In this document: piece after piece, positions 17,032-25,670 of the stretch
Layout: every line of letters starts with the position of its first letter
Numbering within the stretch: the first letter of the stretch is position 1
Origin: VMCP01 sp964527775
GTDB lineage: Bacteria; Bacteroidota; Bacteroidia; NS11-12g; UBA955
Assembly (NCBI GenBank): GCA_964527775.1
Contig: CAZGQS010000003.1
Location: 1 to 64,000 of the forward strand
Length of the DNA: 64,000 bases
Reading direction: 5' to 3'
Program-made: the position numbers and the translations under genes
The notes under the pieces: generated by a model
What the model was told of the DNA's origin: nothing
Seen by the model: only the letters and a program-made list of their open reading frames with translations
Database searches by the model: none

Positions 17032-17674
17032 TTCAATATTTTCACTATTATTAGCGGCCATTTTGACCGCTTGTACTGCTACCGTCAATTCGCAAAACTC
17101 AAAAATTAAAACAAATCAAATGGAACATATTCAATCTGAAAATCTAGATACCTGCGTTTTAGGCGGAGGGTGTTTTTGGTGTTTAGACGCGGTTTACAAA
17201 AACATGAAAGGCATTGTTTCTATCAGTTGCGGATATTCCAACGGGTTGGTAAAAAAGCCTACCTACAGAGAGGTTTGCACCGGAAGAACCCAATGTGTAG
17301 AAGTGGTTAAATTGGTTTTCAATACCCAAGAAACCAGTTTTGAAGAGATACTCACGGTATTTTGGAGAATTCATGATCCCACAACGTTAAATAGGCAAGG
17401 AAACGATGTTGGAACCCAATACAGAAGCGGTATTTATTACACAACAGACAGTCAAAAGTTGATCGCTGAAGCGAGCAAGTCAGCGGTGGAAGAATCTGGA
17501 TTGTGGACAGGTAAAATTGTCACTGAAATTGTGCCCCTGAAGGATTTTTCTGATGCCGAAGATTACCACCAAGATTATTTTGCAAACAATCCAGACAATC
17601 CTTATTGCACTTTTGTGGTAGGCGAGAAGGTGGAGAAGTTTAAGAAATTATTCAGCGAGAAGCTGAAAAAATAA
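16976..17674 (+). CDS. msrA: Peptide methionine sulfoxide reductase MsrA (probable lipoprotein)
   Basis: MsrA reduces methionine-S-sulfoxide in oxidised proteins. The catalytic motif GGGCFWCLDAVY is clear, followed by CGYSNG, GRTQCVEVVKL, HDPTTLNRQGNDVGTQYRS and YHQDYFANN, all family hallmarks. Start choice is unsettled. The first in-frame ATG is at 17120, which would give a 184-residue cytoplasmic enzyme. But the frame stays open upstream and encodes a basic stretch, a hydrophobic run and a lipobox (ILTAC, Cys codon at 17072), so a secreted lipoprotein starting at a non-ATG codon such as TTG 16976 inside the SUI1 gene is likely. The 3' end overlaps the convergent PAP2 gene by 23 bp. Confidence 0.9.
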   Translation: MLTKSRSFYSQKAIKPRANSIFSLLLAAILTACTATVNSQNSKIKTNQMEHIQSENLDTCVLGGGCFWCLDAVYKNMKGIVSISCGYSNGLVKKPTYREVCTGRTQCVEVVKLVFNTQETSFEEILTVFWRIHDPTTLNRQGNDVGTQYRSGIYYTTDSQKLIAEASKSAVEESGLWTGKIVTEIVPLKDFSDAEDYHQDYFANNPDNPYCTFVVGEKVEKFKKLFSEKLKK

Positions 17675-18389
17675 CACCGTTTAACAGGGCCACACCTGAA
17701 CCCACAATCCAACCTACGAGCACATCGCTGGGATAGTGTTTCCCTGCGGCAATTCTAAGAACTCCTGTAGTTAAAGATAGTCCGGCAGCTGTCCATGCCA
17801 TTGTTTTTTGTGCTGGGGAACTTGGGGTGTGATAGGCTACCCAAAGACCTGTAGTTGCCGCGGCCGCTGATACGGAACTATGTCCGGAGAAAAAGGAATA
17901 AAAGTCGTCATTGCCTTTTGAGATGCCACCTGCACCTTGAGTGTAGGGTCTGTTTCTTTGGAAGCCGAGCTTCACACTTTGAGTGAGATTAGCGGTGATA
18001 AACAAATTTTGAGCCAATAAATTGGCGTGTTGCCAATCAATATTGTTTCCATCAATGCATTGAAGTCCGCTAAGCAACAGTGTTGCACCAATGCTGGCGT
18101 CTGAGGCGACAACAGCTGAAGAGTTATAATTATATATTGCTAGCTTGTCAATTACTGGAACGGTCCACGTTTGTGGATTTGGATGAAGGTTCTTTTCCCA
18201 TTGGTGATTGACAAAATACCAACCTGCATTAGCCGTGTAGATACCTACTTGTAAGGGAATGTTGTTGTTTATGTTTTGGGCTTGAAGGGTATCTTTGTTT
18301 TTGAAAGGGAAAAAACTAATGCACAATATTAAAAGTGTCATGTAAACACTTTTGTATTTATTGTTTAAGGTTATGTATTTGTTTTTCAA
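17652..18389 (-). CDS. PAP2 family phosphatase (exported)
   Basis: A 245-residue PAP2 superfamily protein with all three phosphatase motifs: KLGFQRNRP (motif 1), FFSGHSSVSAAA (motif 2) and RIAAGKHYPSDVLVG (motif 3). An N-terminal hydrophobic segment ending near TLQAQ suggests export or anchoring, and the last segment is hydrophobic. It would hydrolyse a lipid phosphate in the periplasm. The longest frame starts with TTG at 18389, giving a Lys-rich n-region; the ATG at 18341 is an alternative. It is convergent with msrA. Confidence 0.85.
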   Translation of the reverse strand: MKNKYITLNNKYKSVYMTLLILCISFFPFKNKDTLQAQNINNNIPLQVGIYTANAGWYFVNHQWEKNLHPNPQTWTVPVIDKLAIYNYNSSAVVASDASIGATLLLSGLQCIDGNNIDWQHANLLAQNLFITANLTQSVKLGFQRNRPYTQGAGGISKGNDDFYSFFSGHSSVSAAAATTGLWVAYHTPSSPAQKTMAWTAAGLSLTTGVLRIAAGKHYPSDVLVGWIVGSGVALLNGVIFSASR

Positions 18390-18492
18390 TTGGTTGTATA
18401 TTGTTTAAGTGCAAAAAAAATTGAATTTAATTGTGAGTAATTCATTTTAGGCATTTGTTGAAGGATTAGGCTCAACCCCTGATTTTTATGGG

Positions 18493-18500
18493 TATTTTTG
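18493..18500 (+). promoter_or_regulatory. TAnnTTTG -7 promoter element of pckA
   Basis: TATTTTTG, 27 bases before the pckA ATG, giving a short leader. Confidence 0.5.
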
Positions 18501-18527
18501 CGCTACCAAAAATAGTGTAAATTTTCT

Positions 18528-20123
18528 ATGATAACCAATGAACAGCTGATTTCAGCCATTCGAAGCAATGCGAGTCAGGTATTTGAAAACTTAACTACCG
18601 ACGAACTCGTGCAAAAAGCGCTAGAGCGCAACGAAGGACAATTGACCGACCAAGATGCTTTGGCCGCTGATACGGGTGAATTTACCGGAAGAAGTCCAAA
18701 AGACAAATTCATGGTAAAAGATTCAGTAACAGAAAACACCGCATGGTGGGGTCCTGTGAATCAGCCTGTTTCTGAAGAACACTTCGATGGTTTGTTGAAC
18801 AAGGTAACCAATCATTTGGAATCTAAAGAAGTATTCATTCGCCACGCCTATGCTTGCGCAGATCCTGAGTACCGTTTGAATATCCAAGTAATCACTGAAA
18901 GTGCTTACCAAAATCTATTTGCAAAGCACCTGTTTTTGCGTCCATCTGCTACTGAAATTGCCACTCAGCCTACTGAATGGGTGATTGTTGCGGCCCCTTC
19001 ATTTAAAGCTGACCCAGCAGTTGACGGCGTTCGCCAGTCTAATTTTACCATTGTAAGCATGAAGCGTAAAATCATCTTGATTGGCGGAAGTGGTTACACA
19101 GGTGAAATCAAAAAAGGAATTTTTGGTGTATTAAATTACATTCTTCCTCAGGAAAGAGGAGTGTTGAGCATGCACTGTTCAGCCAATATTGGTAAAGACG
19201 GCGATACGGCTATTTTCTTCGGATTGAGCGGTACAGGTAAAACTACCTTGTCTGCAGATCCCCAAAGAAAATTGATTGGAGATGACGAGCACGGTTGGTC
19301 TGAAAAAACCGTATTCAATTTCGAAGGCGGTTGTTACGCAAAATGTGTGAATTTGACCGAAGAAAAAGAACCTCAAATTTGGAATGCCATCAAACACGGT
19401 GCCTTGGTTGAAAATGTTCGCTTTTTCGAGGGAACCAATCAAGTTGATTTTGATAATATTTCAGTTACTGAAAATACCCGTGTTGCTTATCCTATAGATT
19501 ACATTGACAATATTGCGGTTCCGTCTATTGGAGATGCGCCCAAAAATATTTTCTTCTTGACGGCAGATGCTTTTGGCGTGTTGCCCCCCATTTCTAAATT
19601 AACCTCTGCTCAAGCAATGTATCACTTTATCAGTGGATATACTGCGAAAGTCGCTGGTACAGAAGCGGGTGTTACCGAGCCTCAAGCTACTTTCTCTGCT
19701 TGTTTTGGACAGGCATTCTTGCCGTTACACCCTGCGAAATACGCAGAAATGTTGGGTAAAAAACTGAATGAAAATCCTGAGGTGAACGTTTGGTTGGTTA
19801 ATACTGGCTGGACCGGCGGACCTTATGGCGTGGGCAATAGAATGAAATTAAGTTACACTCGTGCCATGATCACTGCGGCGTTGGAAGGCAAATTGAACGG
19901 TGAGTTCATTGAGCATCCCGTATTTGGAATGTTGATGCCAACGGTTTGTGAAAATGTACCCACTGAGTTGTTGAATCCTAGAAATACTTGGTCTGATGCT
20001 AATGCTTACGATGCACAGTGTCAGAAATTGGCAGAACTTTTCAATAAGAATTTTGAGAAGTTCGCTGACGGTTCTAGCGATGAAATCAAAGCTGCTGCAC
20101 CCAAATTAACTGCAACCAACTAA
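18528..20123 (+). CDS. pckA: Phosphoenolpyruvate carboxykinase (ATP)
   Basis: A 531-residue ATP-dependent PEP carboxykinase that interconverts oxaloacetate and phosphoenolpyruvate at the start of gluconeogenesis. Motifs: FTGRSPKDKFMV near the N-terminus (substrate-binding Arg), GGSGYTGEIKKGIF, MHCSANIG, the kinase P-loop GLSGTGKTTLSA near residue 235, and DDEHGWSE for metal binding. Length is normal. It is monocistronic, with its own -7 element and a strong terminator 28 bases after its stop. Confidence 0.97.
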   Translation: MITNEQLISAIRSNASQVFENLTTDELVQKALERNEGQLTDQDALAADTGEFTGRSPKDKFMVKDSVTENTAWWGPVNQPVSEEHFDGLLNKVTNHLESKEVFIRHAYACADPEYRLNIQVITESAYQNLFAKHLFLRPSATEIATQPTEWVIVAAPSFKADPAVDGVRQSNFTIVSMKRKIILIGGSGYTGEIKKGIFGVLNYILPQERGVLSMHCSANIGKDGDTAIFFGLSGTGKTTLSADPQRKLIGDDEHGWSEKTVFNFEGGCYAKCVNLTEEKEPQIWNAIKHGALVENVRFFEGTNQVDFDNISVTENTRVAYPIDYIDNIAVPSIGDAPKNIFFLTADAFGVLPPISKLTSAQAMYHFISGYTAKVAGTEAGVTEPQATFSACFGQAFLPLHPAKYAEMLGKKLNENPEVNVWLVNTGWTGGPYGVGNRMKLSYTRAMITAALEGKLNGEFIEHPVFGMLMPTVCENVPTELLNPRNTWSDANAYDAQCQKLAELFNKNFEKFADGSSDEIKAAAPKLTATN

Positions 20124-20150
20124 ACCAGTTATTTTATAAGAGAGGAGATG

Positions 20151-20175
20151 GGCCGCACGAAAGTGTGGCCTTTTT
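20151..20175 (+). terminator. Intrinsic terminator after pckA
   Basis: Stem GGCCGCAC / GTGTGGCC (eight pairs, one G-U) with a GAAA tetraloop, followed by TTTTT. Confidence 0.85.
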
Positions 20176-20180
20176 CTTTG

Positions 20181-20188
20181 TATCTTTG
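20181..20188 (+). promoter_or_regulatory. TAnnTTTG -7 promoter element of alaS
   Basis: TATCTTTG just after the pckA terminator, 42 bases before the alaS ATG, so this gene has a leader of about 35 bases. Confidence 0.55.
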
Positions 20189-20230
20189 CGCCAAAATTCA
20201 GGCCTTCGCGCCAGTAAAATTAGCACTAAA

Positions 20231-22852
20231 ATGAGCCAAAATTCCCTCGAAATCAAAAAGCAATTCCTTGATTTTTTTGCTTCTAAAGGACATAAAATTG
20301 TTCCTTCAGCTCCTGTTGTAGTAAAAGGTGACCCCACGTTGATGTTCACCAACGCCGGGATGAACCAATTCAAAGACTTTTTTCTTGGGAATGCCAATGC
20401 CACCGATACCCGTGTAGCAAATAGTCAGAAATGCCTGCGTGTGAGCGGAAAACACAATGATTTAGAGGAAGTGGGACACGATCATTACCACCATACTTTA
20501 TTCGAAATGTTGGGTAACTGGAGCTTCGGTGATTATTTTAAACGCGATGCTATTTTGTGGGCTTGGGAACTTCTAACCGATGTATACAAACTCAACAAAG
20601 ACCGATTGTATGTAACCGTTTTTGAAGGTGATGAGGCCTCTAACATTCCGTTCGATCAGGAAGCTTTTGATATTTGGGCCGAAGTAATATCCCCCGAAAG
20701 AATTCTGAAAGGTAATAAAAAGGATAACTTCTGGGAAATGGGTGATACTGGTCCGTGTGGGCCTTGCACCGAGATTCACTTTGACCTTAGGTCAGATGAA
20801 GAAAGACAACAGCTCAGCGGAGCTACTTTGGTGAACAATGACCACCCCGAAGTGATTGAAATTTGGAACAATGTGTTCATGGAATTCAATCGTAAAGCCG
20901 ATGGATCTTTGATTAATCTTCCAGCAAAACACGTGGATACGGGAATGGGATTTGAGCGCTTAGTGAGAGTGATTCAGAATAAAAAATCGAATTACGATAC
21001 AGACATTTTTCAATACATCATCCTTAAAACCGAATCCCTTTCAGGTAAAAAATACGGTGAAAATGAAGCGCAAGACATTGCATTTCGCGTGATTGCCGAT
21101 CACATAAGAGCGGTAACGATGGTCATTGCTGATGGACAAATTCCGTCCAATGCAGGTGCAGGATATGTGGTACGCAGAATTCTTCGCAGAGCCGTAAGAT
21201 ATGGTTACAGTTACCTTGGGTTTGAATCGGCATTTATGCATGAATTGGTGGCTGAATTGGCTGATTATTTCAAAGATTCATTCACCGAAATTATTCAACA
21301 GAAAGATTTTATTGCTCGTGTCATCAAAGAGGAAGAAAACTCGTTTTTCCGCACTCTCAGCACCGGTATACAGCGTTTGAACCATTATTTTTCAGAGAAT
21401 CCAGGTAAAAATATTGCCGGATCTGTTGCCTTCGAACTGTACGATACCTTCGGATTTCCCATAGACCTTACCGATGTGATTGCTCGTGAAAACGGATTGA
21501 CTTTAGATCACGCTGGATTTGAGTCGGCACTTCAGGAGCAAAAGAATCGTTCAAAGGCTGATGCCAAAAAAGAATTGGGAGATTGGGTGGTTGTGAACGA
21601 AAATTCGGAAGAAACATTTTGTGGATACGACCAAACCTCAGTAAAAACCGATATATCTAGATACCGTTCCGTTTCCGTAAAGGGCAAATCACTGACCCAA
21701 ATTGTGTTGGGTGATTCACCTTTTTATGCAGAAAGCGGCGGACAGGTTGGTGATTGTGGTTGGTTGATAGGTGACGATGGAGAGCGCATTGAAATCATTG
21801 ACACCCAAAAAGAAAATAAACTGCATATTTGTATCACCGAGTCGGTAATCAAGAATTCTAATCAGTTATTTACAGCAGAAGTTGATGCTCACAGTAGATT
21901 GTTAATTTCATCCAATCACAGTGCTACGCATTTGATGCACAGTGCTTTACGTGAAGTTTTGGGCGAACATGTTGCTCAAAAGGGTAGTTTGGTGAACGAC
22001 AAAGCTTTGCGTTTTGACTTTAGTCATTTCGGCAAAATGTCTGACGATGAACTACAAAAAGTAGAAGTACGCGTTAATCAAAAAATCAGAGAGAATATCA
22101 CATTAAAAGAATATCGCAATTTGCCTATAGAACAAGCGAAGAACATGGGAGCGATGGCTTTGTTTGGAGAGAAATACGGTGAATTTGTACGCGCCATTGA
22201 ATTTGATCGACAATATTCCATAGAACTTTGCGGCGGTACCCACGTGAAAAATACGGGTGAAATTGGCTTATTTAAGCTTCTTTCCGAGGGATCTGTAAGC
22301 GCAGGAATCAGACGTATTGAGGCTGTCACCAACGAAAAAGCGTGGGAGTTTTACAACGAAAAAATCGCCCAGTTAGATGCTTTATCGGGCATTTTGAATG
22401 GTTCAAAAAATGTAATAGAATCGGTTGAAAAGCTATTGGATGAAAATGTGAAGCTTAGAGCGGAACTTGAAAAATTCCAACTTCAGCAAGTGGCTCAAGT
22501 TAAAGATTTCTTAAAAGGTAGAATCCAACAGGGCAAGTGTTCATACATTGCTGAAAAGGTAGACCTTCCAAACGCCGAAGCGGCAAAACAATTGTGTTTC
22601 CAACTCAAGCAGGAGCACTCCAATTTGGTGACTGTGTTGGTATATGAAATTGATTCCAAGCCCGGAATAACTGTATACATTGACGAAAACTTAGTTCAAT
22701 CAGAGGGTTGGAACGCTTCACAATGGGTTCGCGATTGGGGTAAATTCATTCAAGGCGGCGGCGGCGGACAGCCTTTCTTTGCAACTGCAGGCGGTAAAAA
22801 TGCTGCAGGAATTGATCAGGTTTTGGAAGCGGCTTCAACCTTGTTAAACTGA
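20231..22852 (+). CDS. alaS: Alanine-tRNA ligase
   Basis: An 873-residue alanyl-tRNA synthetase. The class II catalytic core has KGHKIVPSAPVV, PTLMFTNAGMNQFKD (motif 1 region) and DTGMGFERL. The editing domain carries the zinc motif HSATHLMHSALRE and CGGTHVKNTGEIG. The C-terminal C-Ala domain ends in GGGGGQPFFATAGG. The start at MSQNSLEIKK is chosen over a longer frame from 20165 because that would pass through the promoter. Length is usual for the family. It is convergent with rsmG across a heptad repeat. Confidence 0.97.
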   Translation: MSQNSLEIKKQFLDFFASKGHKIVPSAPVVVKGDPTLMFTNAGMNQFKDFFLGNANATDTRVANSQKCLRVSGKHNDLEEVGHDHYHHTLFEMLGNWSFGDYFKRDAILWAWELLTDVYKLNKDRLYVTVFEGDEASNIPFDQEAFDIWAEVISPERILKGNKKDNFWEMGDTGPCGPCTEIHFDLRSDEERQQLSGATLVNNDHPEVIEIWNNVFMEFNRKADGSLINLPAKHVDTGMGFERLVRVIQNKKSNYDTDIFQYIILKTESLSGKKYGENEAQDIAFRVIADHIRAVTMVIADGQIPSNAGAGYVVRRILRRAVRYGYSYLGFESAFMHELVAELADYFKDSFTEIIQQKDFIARVIKEEENSFFRTLSTGIQRLNHYFSENPGKNIAGSVAFELYDTFGFPIDLTDVIARENGLTLDHAGFESALQEQKNRSKADAKKELGDWVVVNENSEETFCGYDQTSVKTDISRYRSVSVKGKSLTQIVLGDSPFYAESGGQVGDCGWLIGDDGERIEIIDTQKENKLHICITESVIKNSNQLFTAEVDAHSRLLISSNHSATHLMHSALREVLGEHVAQKGSLVNDKALRFDFSHFGKMSDDELQKVEVRVNQKIRENITLKEYRNLPIEQAKNMGAMALFGEKYGEFVRAIEFDRQYSIELCGGTHVKNTGEIGLFKLLSEGSVSAGIRRIEAVTNEKAWEFYNEKIAQLDALSGILNGSKNVIESVEKLLDENVKLRAELEKFQLQQVAQVKDFLKGRIQQGKCSYIAEKVDLPNAEAAKQLCFQLKQEHSNLVTVLVYEIDSKPGITVYIDENLVQSEGWNASQWVRDWGKFIQGGGGGQPFFATAGGKNAAGIDQVLEAASTLLN

Positions 22853-22900
22853 TTGCAACGAGTTTAGAGTTTATAGGGGAGAGTATAGAGGGGAAAGTTG

Positions 22901-22983
22901 GCTGCTGACCGCTGACCGCTGATGGCTGATCACCGTTTACCGCTGACTGCTGACCGCTGATGGCTGATCACCGATCACCGTCA
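22901..22983. repeat. Heptad tandem repeat array
   Basis: Period-7 units such as GACCGCT, GATGGCT and GATCACC fill the gap between the convergent alaS and rsmG genes and end at the rsmG stop codon. Confidence 0.88.
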
Positions 22984-23607
22984 CTACCCAATATTCACCA
23001 CCTTCTTCGTTTCAAAGAATGGCTCAGAATAAAAAGAGGCAATAGATTCAACTTTGATTTCTAACTTGCTGTTTTCTTGAATCAGATCATTCAATTCGTC
23101 ACCCAAATTGCCCCCTTTTAATAAGGAAAAATGGGGTTGTCGTTTCCAGTTTTTGGACATCCAGCGGTATAATTCAATGGATGGGGCAACTGCTCTGGCA
23201 ACTGCCATGTCAAATTTGTTCGGTAGTGATTCTACACGTGCATTTGTTGCCGTTACATTAGTAAGTCCAAGATCATTGGCGATAGATTGAACCACACGTA
23301 TTTTCTTTCCAATAGAATCTACCAAGAAGAATTCAATTTCTGGAAAAACTATGGCCAGCGGAATTCCGGGAAATCCGCCGCCGGTGCCAATGTCAACAAC
23401 CGATTGAGCATCGCTAAAGTCTCCGAATTTCACCAAGGCCAAACTGTGTAGAACATGGTGAATGTAAAAATTATCCATGTCTTTTCTAGAAATGACATTT
23501 ACTTTGGCATTTTCAGTTTCGTATAATTCAAACATGAAGGCGAATTGCTCCAATTGTTTGTCAGTGAAATCTTTGAAGTAATGTTCAATGATTGAATGAT
23601 CTACCAT
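22984..23607 (-). CDS. rsmG: 16S rRNA m7G527 methyltransferase RsmG
   Basis: A 207-residue RsmG (GidB), which methylates N7 of G527 in 16S rRNA; its loss gives low-level streptomycin resistance in other bacteria. The SAM-binding motif VVDIGTGGGFPGIPLA is near residue 68, followed by FFLVDSIGKKI and VARAVAPS, as in the family. The N-terminal helical region with VISRKDMDNFYIHHVLHSL is also typical. The start overlaps the upstream glycosyltransferase gene by seven bases, so the two are cotranscribed. Confidence 0.95.
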   Translation of the reverse strand: MVDHSIIEHYFKDFTDKQLEQFAFMFELYETENAKVNVISRKDMDNFYIHHVLHSLALVKFGDFSDAQSVVDIGTGGGFPGIPLAIVFPEIEFFLVDSIGKKIRVVQSIANDLGLTNVTATNARVESLPNKFDMAVARAVAPSIELYRWMSKNWKRQPHFSLLKGGNLGDELNDLIQENSKLEIKVESIASFYSEPFFETKKVVNIG

Positions 23608-24746
23608 ATGATTTTCTTTTTAAAGAAGGCGCTCGTGCCAAGAATAATGTACCAAAACGATTGTATCAGATTCAAAACTGGGTATAGTGCATTCGCTTTT
23701 TTCATGTTTAGAAGCTTTCCTTTTTGGGCAAAGATGATCCATTCGGGAGTTAATTTTATGAGGATCAGTAGGGTTGGGTAAAAGAATGAACTCCCGGCGA
23801 AAATCCAAATAAGTGAAATAATCCAAAATAAAAGTTGAGAAATAGAGAATAGCCCCAATCTGAATTTTACAGCGCTATTATAGAATTTGCCAACAAAAAG
23901 GTGGCGCATTTTCTGTCTCCAATAATGTTTGAAGTTTTGTGGGCCTGATGTGGGACAGTAGGCTTCAGGGTGAATGACAACTTTAGTATTGTCAGCAGTT
24001 GCAACACTTTGAACAAACAAATCATCATCGCCTGCGGGAATGTGGTGATGCGCTGAAAATCCTCCAACACTGTTGTAAAGGGTTTTGGTGTAGGCCAAAT
24101 TCCTACCAACACCCATATAGGGCGCCCCTTTGAAGCTCATACCTAGGTAATTCATTGCGGTCATGAGATTTTCATACTGCACCATTCTCTCCAAGAAGGT
24201 AGTTGAATTGCTAGAAACAGGTGATACGCCCAAGACCAAAGAGGTGTTTTTGGAGAATTGTGAAGACATGTGTTTGATCCATTGATTGGAACTAGGCACA
24301 CAATCTGAATCAGTTAACAACAAATGCTCGTATTGGGCTTTCTTTATTCCCAAACTGAGAGCCAATTTTTTACTTTGATTTTTAATGACCAAAGGATCAA
24401 GTAATACATACTTCAATAACGGTTCTCTTTCAGCTGTTTTAACTAAAAGATAGGCAGTTTCATCACCGCTGCAATCGTCTACAACTACAATTTCAAATTG
24501 GGGATAATCTTGTTCCAGCCACAACGGTAGATTGCGTTCCAAGATTAAGGCGGCGTTTCTTGCACAGATTACCACCGAAATGGGAGGGTATGAGGAAGAA
24601 TTTGGCTCTTCCGTTTGTTTTACCGATACATAGTAATAGAAATAGTAAAACCATCCAATCAAAACAGGAATGATTGCGGCAATCAGCCACCACCAATCAT
24701 GATTATGAAAAGGAAATAAATCGAAAAATGTATATGCGTTTGTCAA
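23601..24746 (-). CDS. GT2 family glycosyltransferase (membrane-associated)
   Basis: A processive-type family 2 glycosyltransferase. An N-terminal membrane segment (HDWWWLIAAIIPVLIGWF) precedes the GT-A domain with ISVVICARNAALIL, EIVVVDDCSGDET (nucleotide-binding Asp), LLLTDSDCVP (DxD-like), HIPAGDDDLF (catalytic acid region) and YWRQKMRH. C-terminal hydrophobic segments follow. No ATG lies near the start of the homologous region. I prefer the TTG at 24746 because a TAATTTTG element lies 14 bases upstream; the ATG at 24836 would add 30 unrelated-looking residues and place the promoter inside the gene. It is cotranscribed with rsmG. The sugar and acceptor are unknown. Confidence 0.82.
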   Translation of the reverse strand: MTNAYTFFDLFPFHNHDWWWLIAAIIPVLIGWFYYFYYYVSVKQTEEPNSSSYPPISVVICARNAALILERNLPLWLEQDYPQFEIVVVDDCSGDETAYLLVKTAEREPLLKYVLLDPLVIKNQSKKLALSLGIKKAQYEHLLLTDSDCVPSSNQWIKHMSSQFSKNTSLVLGVSPVSSNSTTFLERMVQYENLMTAMNYLGMSFKGAPYMGVGRNLAYTKTLYNSVGGFSAHHHIPAGDDDLFVQSVATADNTKVVIHPEAYCPTSGPQNFKHYWRQKMRHLFVGKFYNSAVKFRLGLFSISQLLFWIISLIWIFAGSSFFYPTLLILIKLTPEWIIFAQKGKLLNMKKANALYPVLNLIQSFWYIILGTSAFFKKKIIW

Positions 24747-24760
24747 GGTGAATGAACCTA

Positions 24761-24768
24761 CAAAATTA
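24761..24768 (-). promoter_or_regulatory. TAnnTTTG -7 promoter element
   Basis: TAATTTTG on the minus strand, 14 bases before the proposed TTG start of the GT2 gene. Confidence 0.45.
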
Positions 24769-24863
24769 CAATTTATTCTTCGTCTATTCAGAAATTCATC
24801 TAGTAATAATTTTGAAAATCGTGGGCTTCGCCTCATATTTGCTGTACAAAACTTTGTAATTGT

Positions 24864-25556
24864 ATGCAGAACAACATCGAATCGTATTTTAAAGCCGCTG
24901 TATCTGTTGATAATGTGGTTTTTGGGTTCGATCAGTCCGGTTTAAAAGTACTTCTGATTTACAGAGGTGCTGAACCTTACCGCAATTGTTGGGCGCTTCC
25001 AGGTGATTTGATTCAGTTGGATGTTGATTTGAATACATCTGCCAATGCCGTTCTGCAAAATCTTACCGGACTACAAGAGATTTTTATGGATCAAATCCGA
25101 ACTTTTGGTAGAGTAGACCGACATCCATACGGACGTGTATTCACGGTGGCTTATTTTGCCTTAATTAGAATTGAGAAGTACATGGTCTCAGCTCAAGCTT
25201 GGGCCGAGCAAGCAGAGTGGTTTCCGGTAAATGAAATACCAGATCTTCCATTTGACCACAATGAAATCATTGAATACGCAAAAGAAAATCTAAGACAAAG
25301 AATCAGAAAGCAGCCCATCGGGTTTGAGCTTCTATCTGAATACTTCACGCTGACTGAATTACAAAGATTATACGAGAGTATCTTAGACAGGGAATTGGAC
25401 GTTCGAAATTTTAGAAAGAAAATCTTGTCTATGGACTTTATCGCAGAAACTGGCATGAAGCAAAATGCAGTAACACACAGGCCTGCAAAGCTTTACAAGT
25501 ACAATTCAGAGCAATATTACAAACTCCAAAATTCAGGGTACGATTTCGATTTGTAA
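24864..25556 (+). CDS. NrtR/AraR-type Nudix-domain transcriptional regulator
   Basis: A 230-residue protein with a Nudix-like fold at residues 8-145 and a C-terminal winged-helix DNA-binding domain (FTLTELQRLYESIL through VRNFRKKILSMDFI). The Nudix box is degenerate: after LLIYRGAEPY and WALPGDLI the REUxEE glutamates are absent, so the fold is probably a ligand sensor and not a hydrolase. Bacteroidota regulators of this kind (NrtR family, for example AraR of Bacteroides) control sugar utilisation genes next to them. Here it stands directly upstream of SusC/SusD, which suggests local control of the glucan locus by a sugar effector. Confidence 0.82.
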   Translation: MQNNIESYFKAAVSVDNVVFGFDQSGLKVLLIYRGAEPYRNCWALPGDLIQLDVDLNTSANAVLQNLTGLQEIFMDQIRTFGRVDRHPYGRVFTVAYFALIRIEKYMVSAQAWAEQAEWFPVNEIPDLPFDHNEIIEYAKENLRQRIRKQPIGFELLSEYFTLTELQRLYESILDRELDVRNFRKKILSMDFIAETGMKQNAVTHRPAKLYKYNSEQYYKLQNSGYDFDL

Positions 25557-25595
25557 AATAAATATTTAGATTCAATCTATATATCAAAAAAAGCC

Positions 25596-25640
25596 TTGTT
25601 GTATTATTAACAATTATATAAATTGCATAAATAACAATTT
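25596..25640. promoter_or_regulatory. Candidate operator region (two inverted repeats)
   Basis: In the AT-rich 114-bp gap before susC, TTGTT-N8-AACAA lies at 25596-25613 and AAATTG-N9-CAATTT, a 21-bp dyad, at 25620-25640. They are placed to bind the regulator encoded just upstream. Chance dyads are common in AT-rich DNA, so this is a candidate only. Confidence 0.4.
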
Positions 25641-25670
25641 AACCAAAATACGGTTACAGTTATTTTAAAT

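Noticed and set aside
24747..24836. N-terminal extension of the GT2 glycosyltransferase from the ATG at 24836
   Set aside because: The 30 added residues do not resemble the family and would contain the TAATTTTG promoter; the TTG at 24746 fits better, though it is not proven.
24864..25556. Active Nudix hydrolase
   Set aside because: The Nudix box glutamates are absent and a winged-helix domain follows, so a regulator is more likely.
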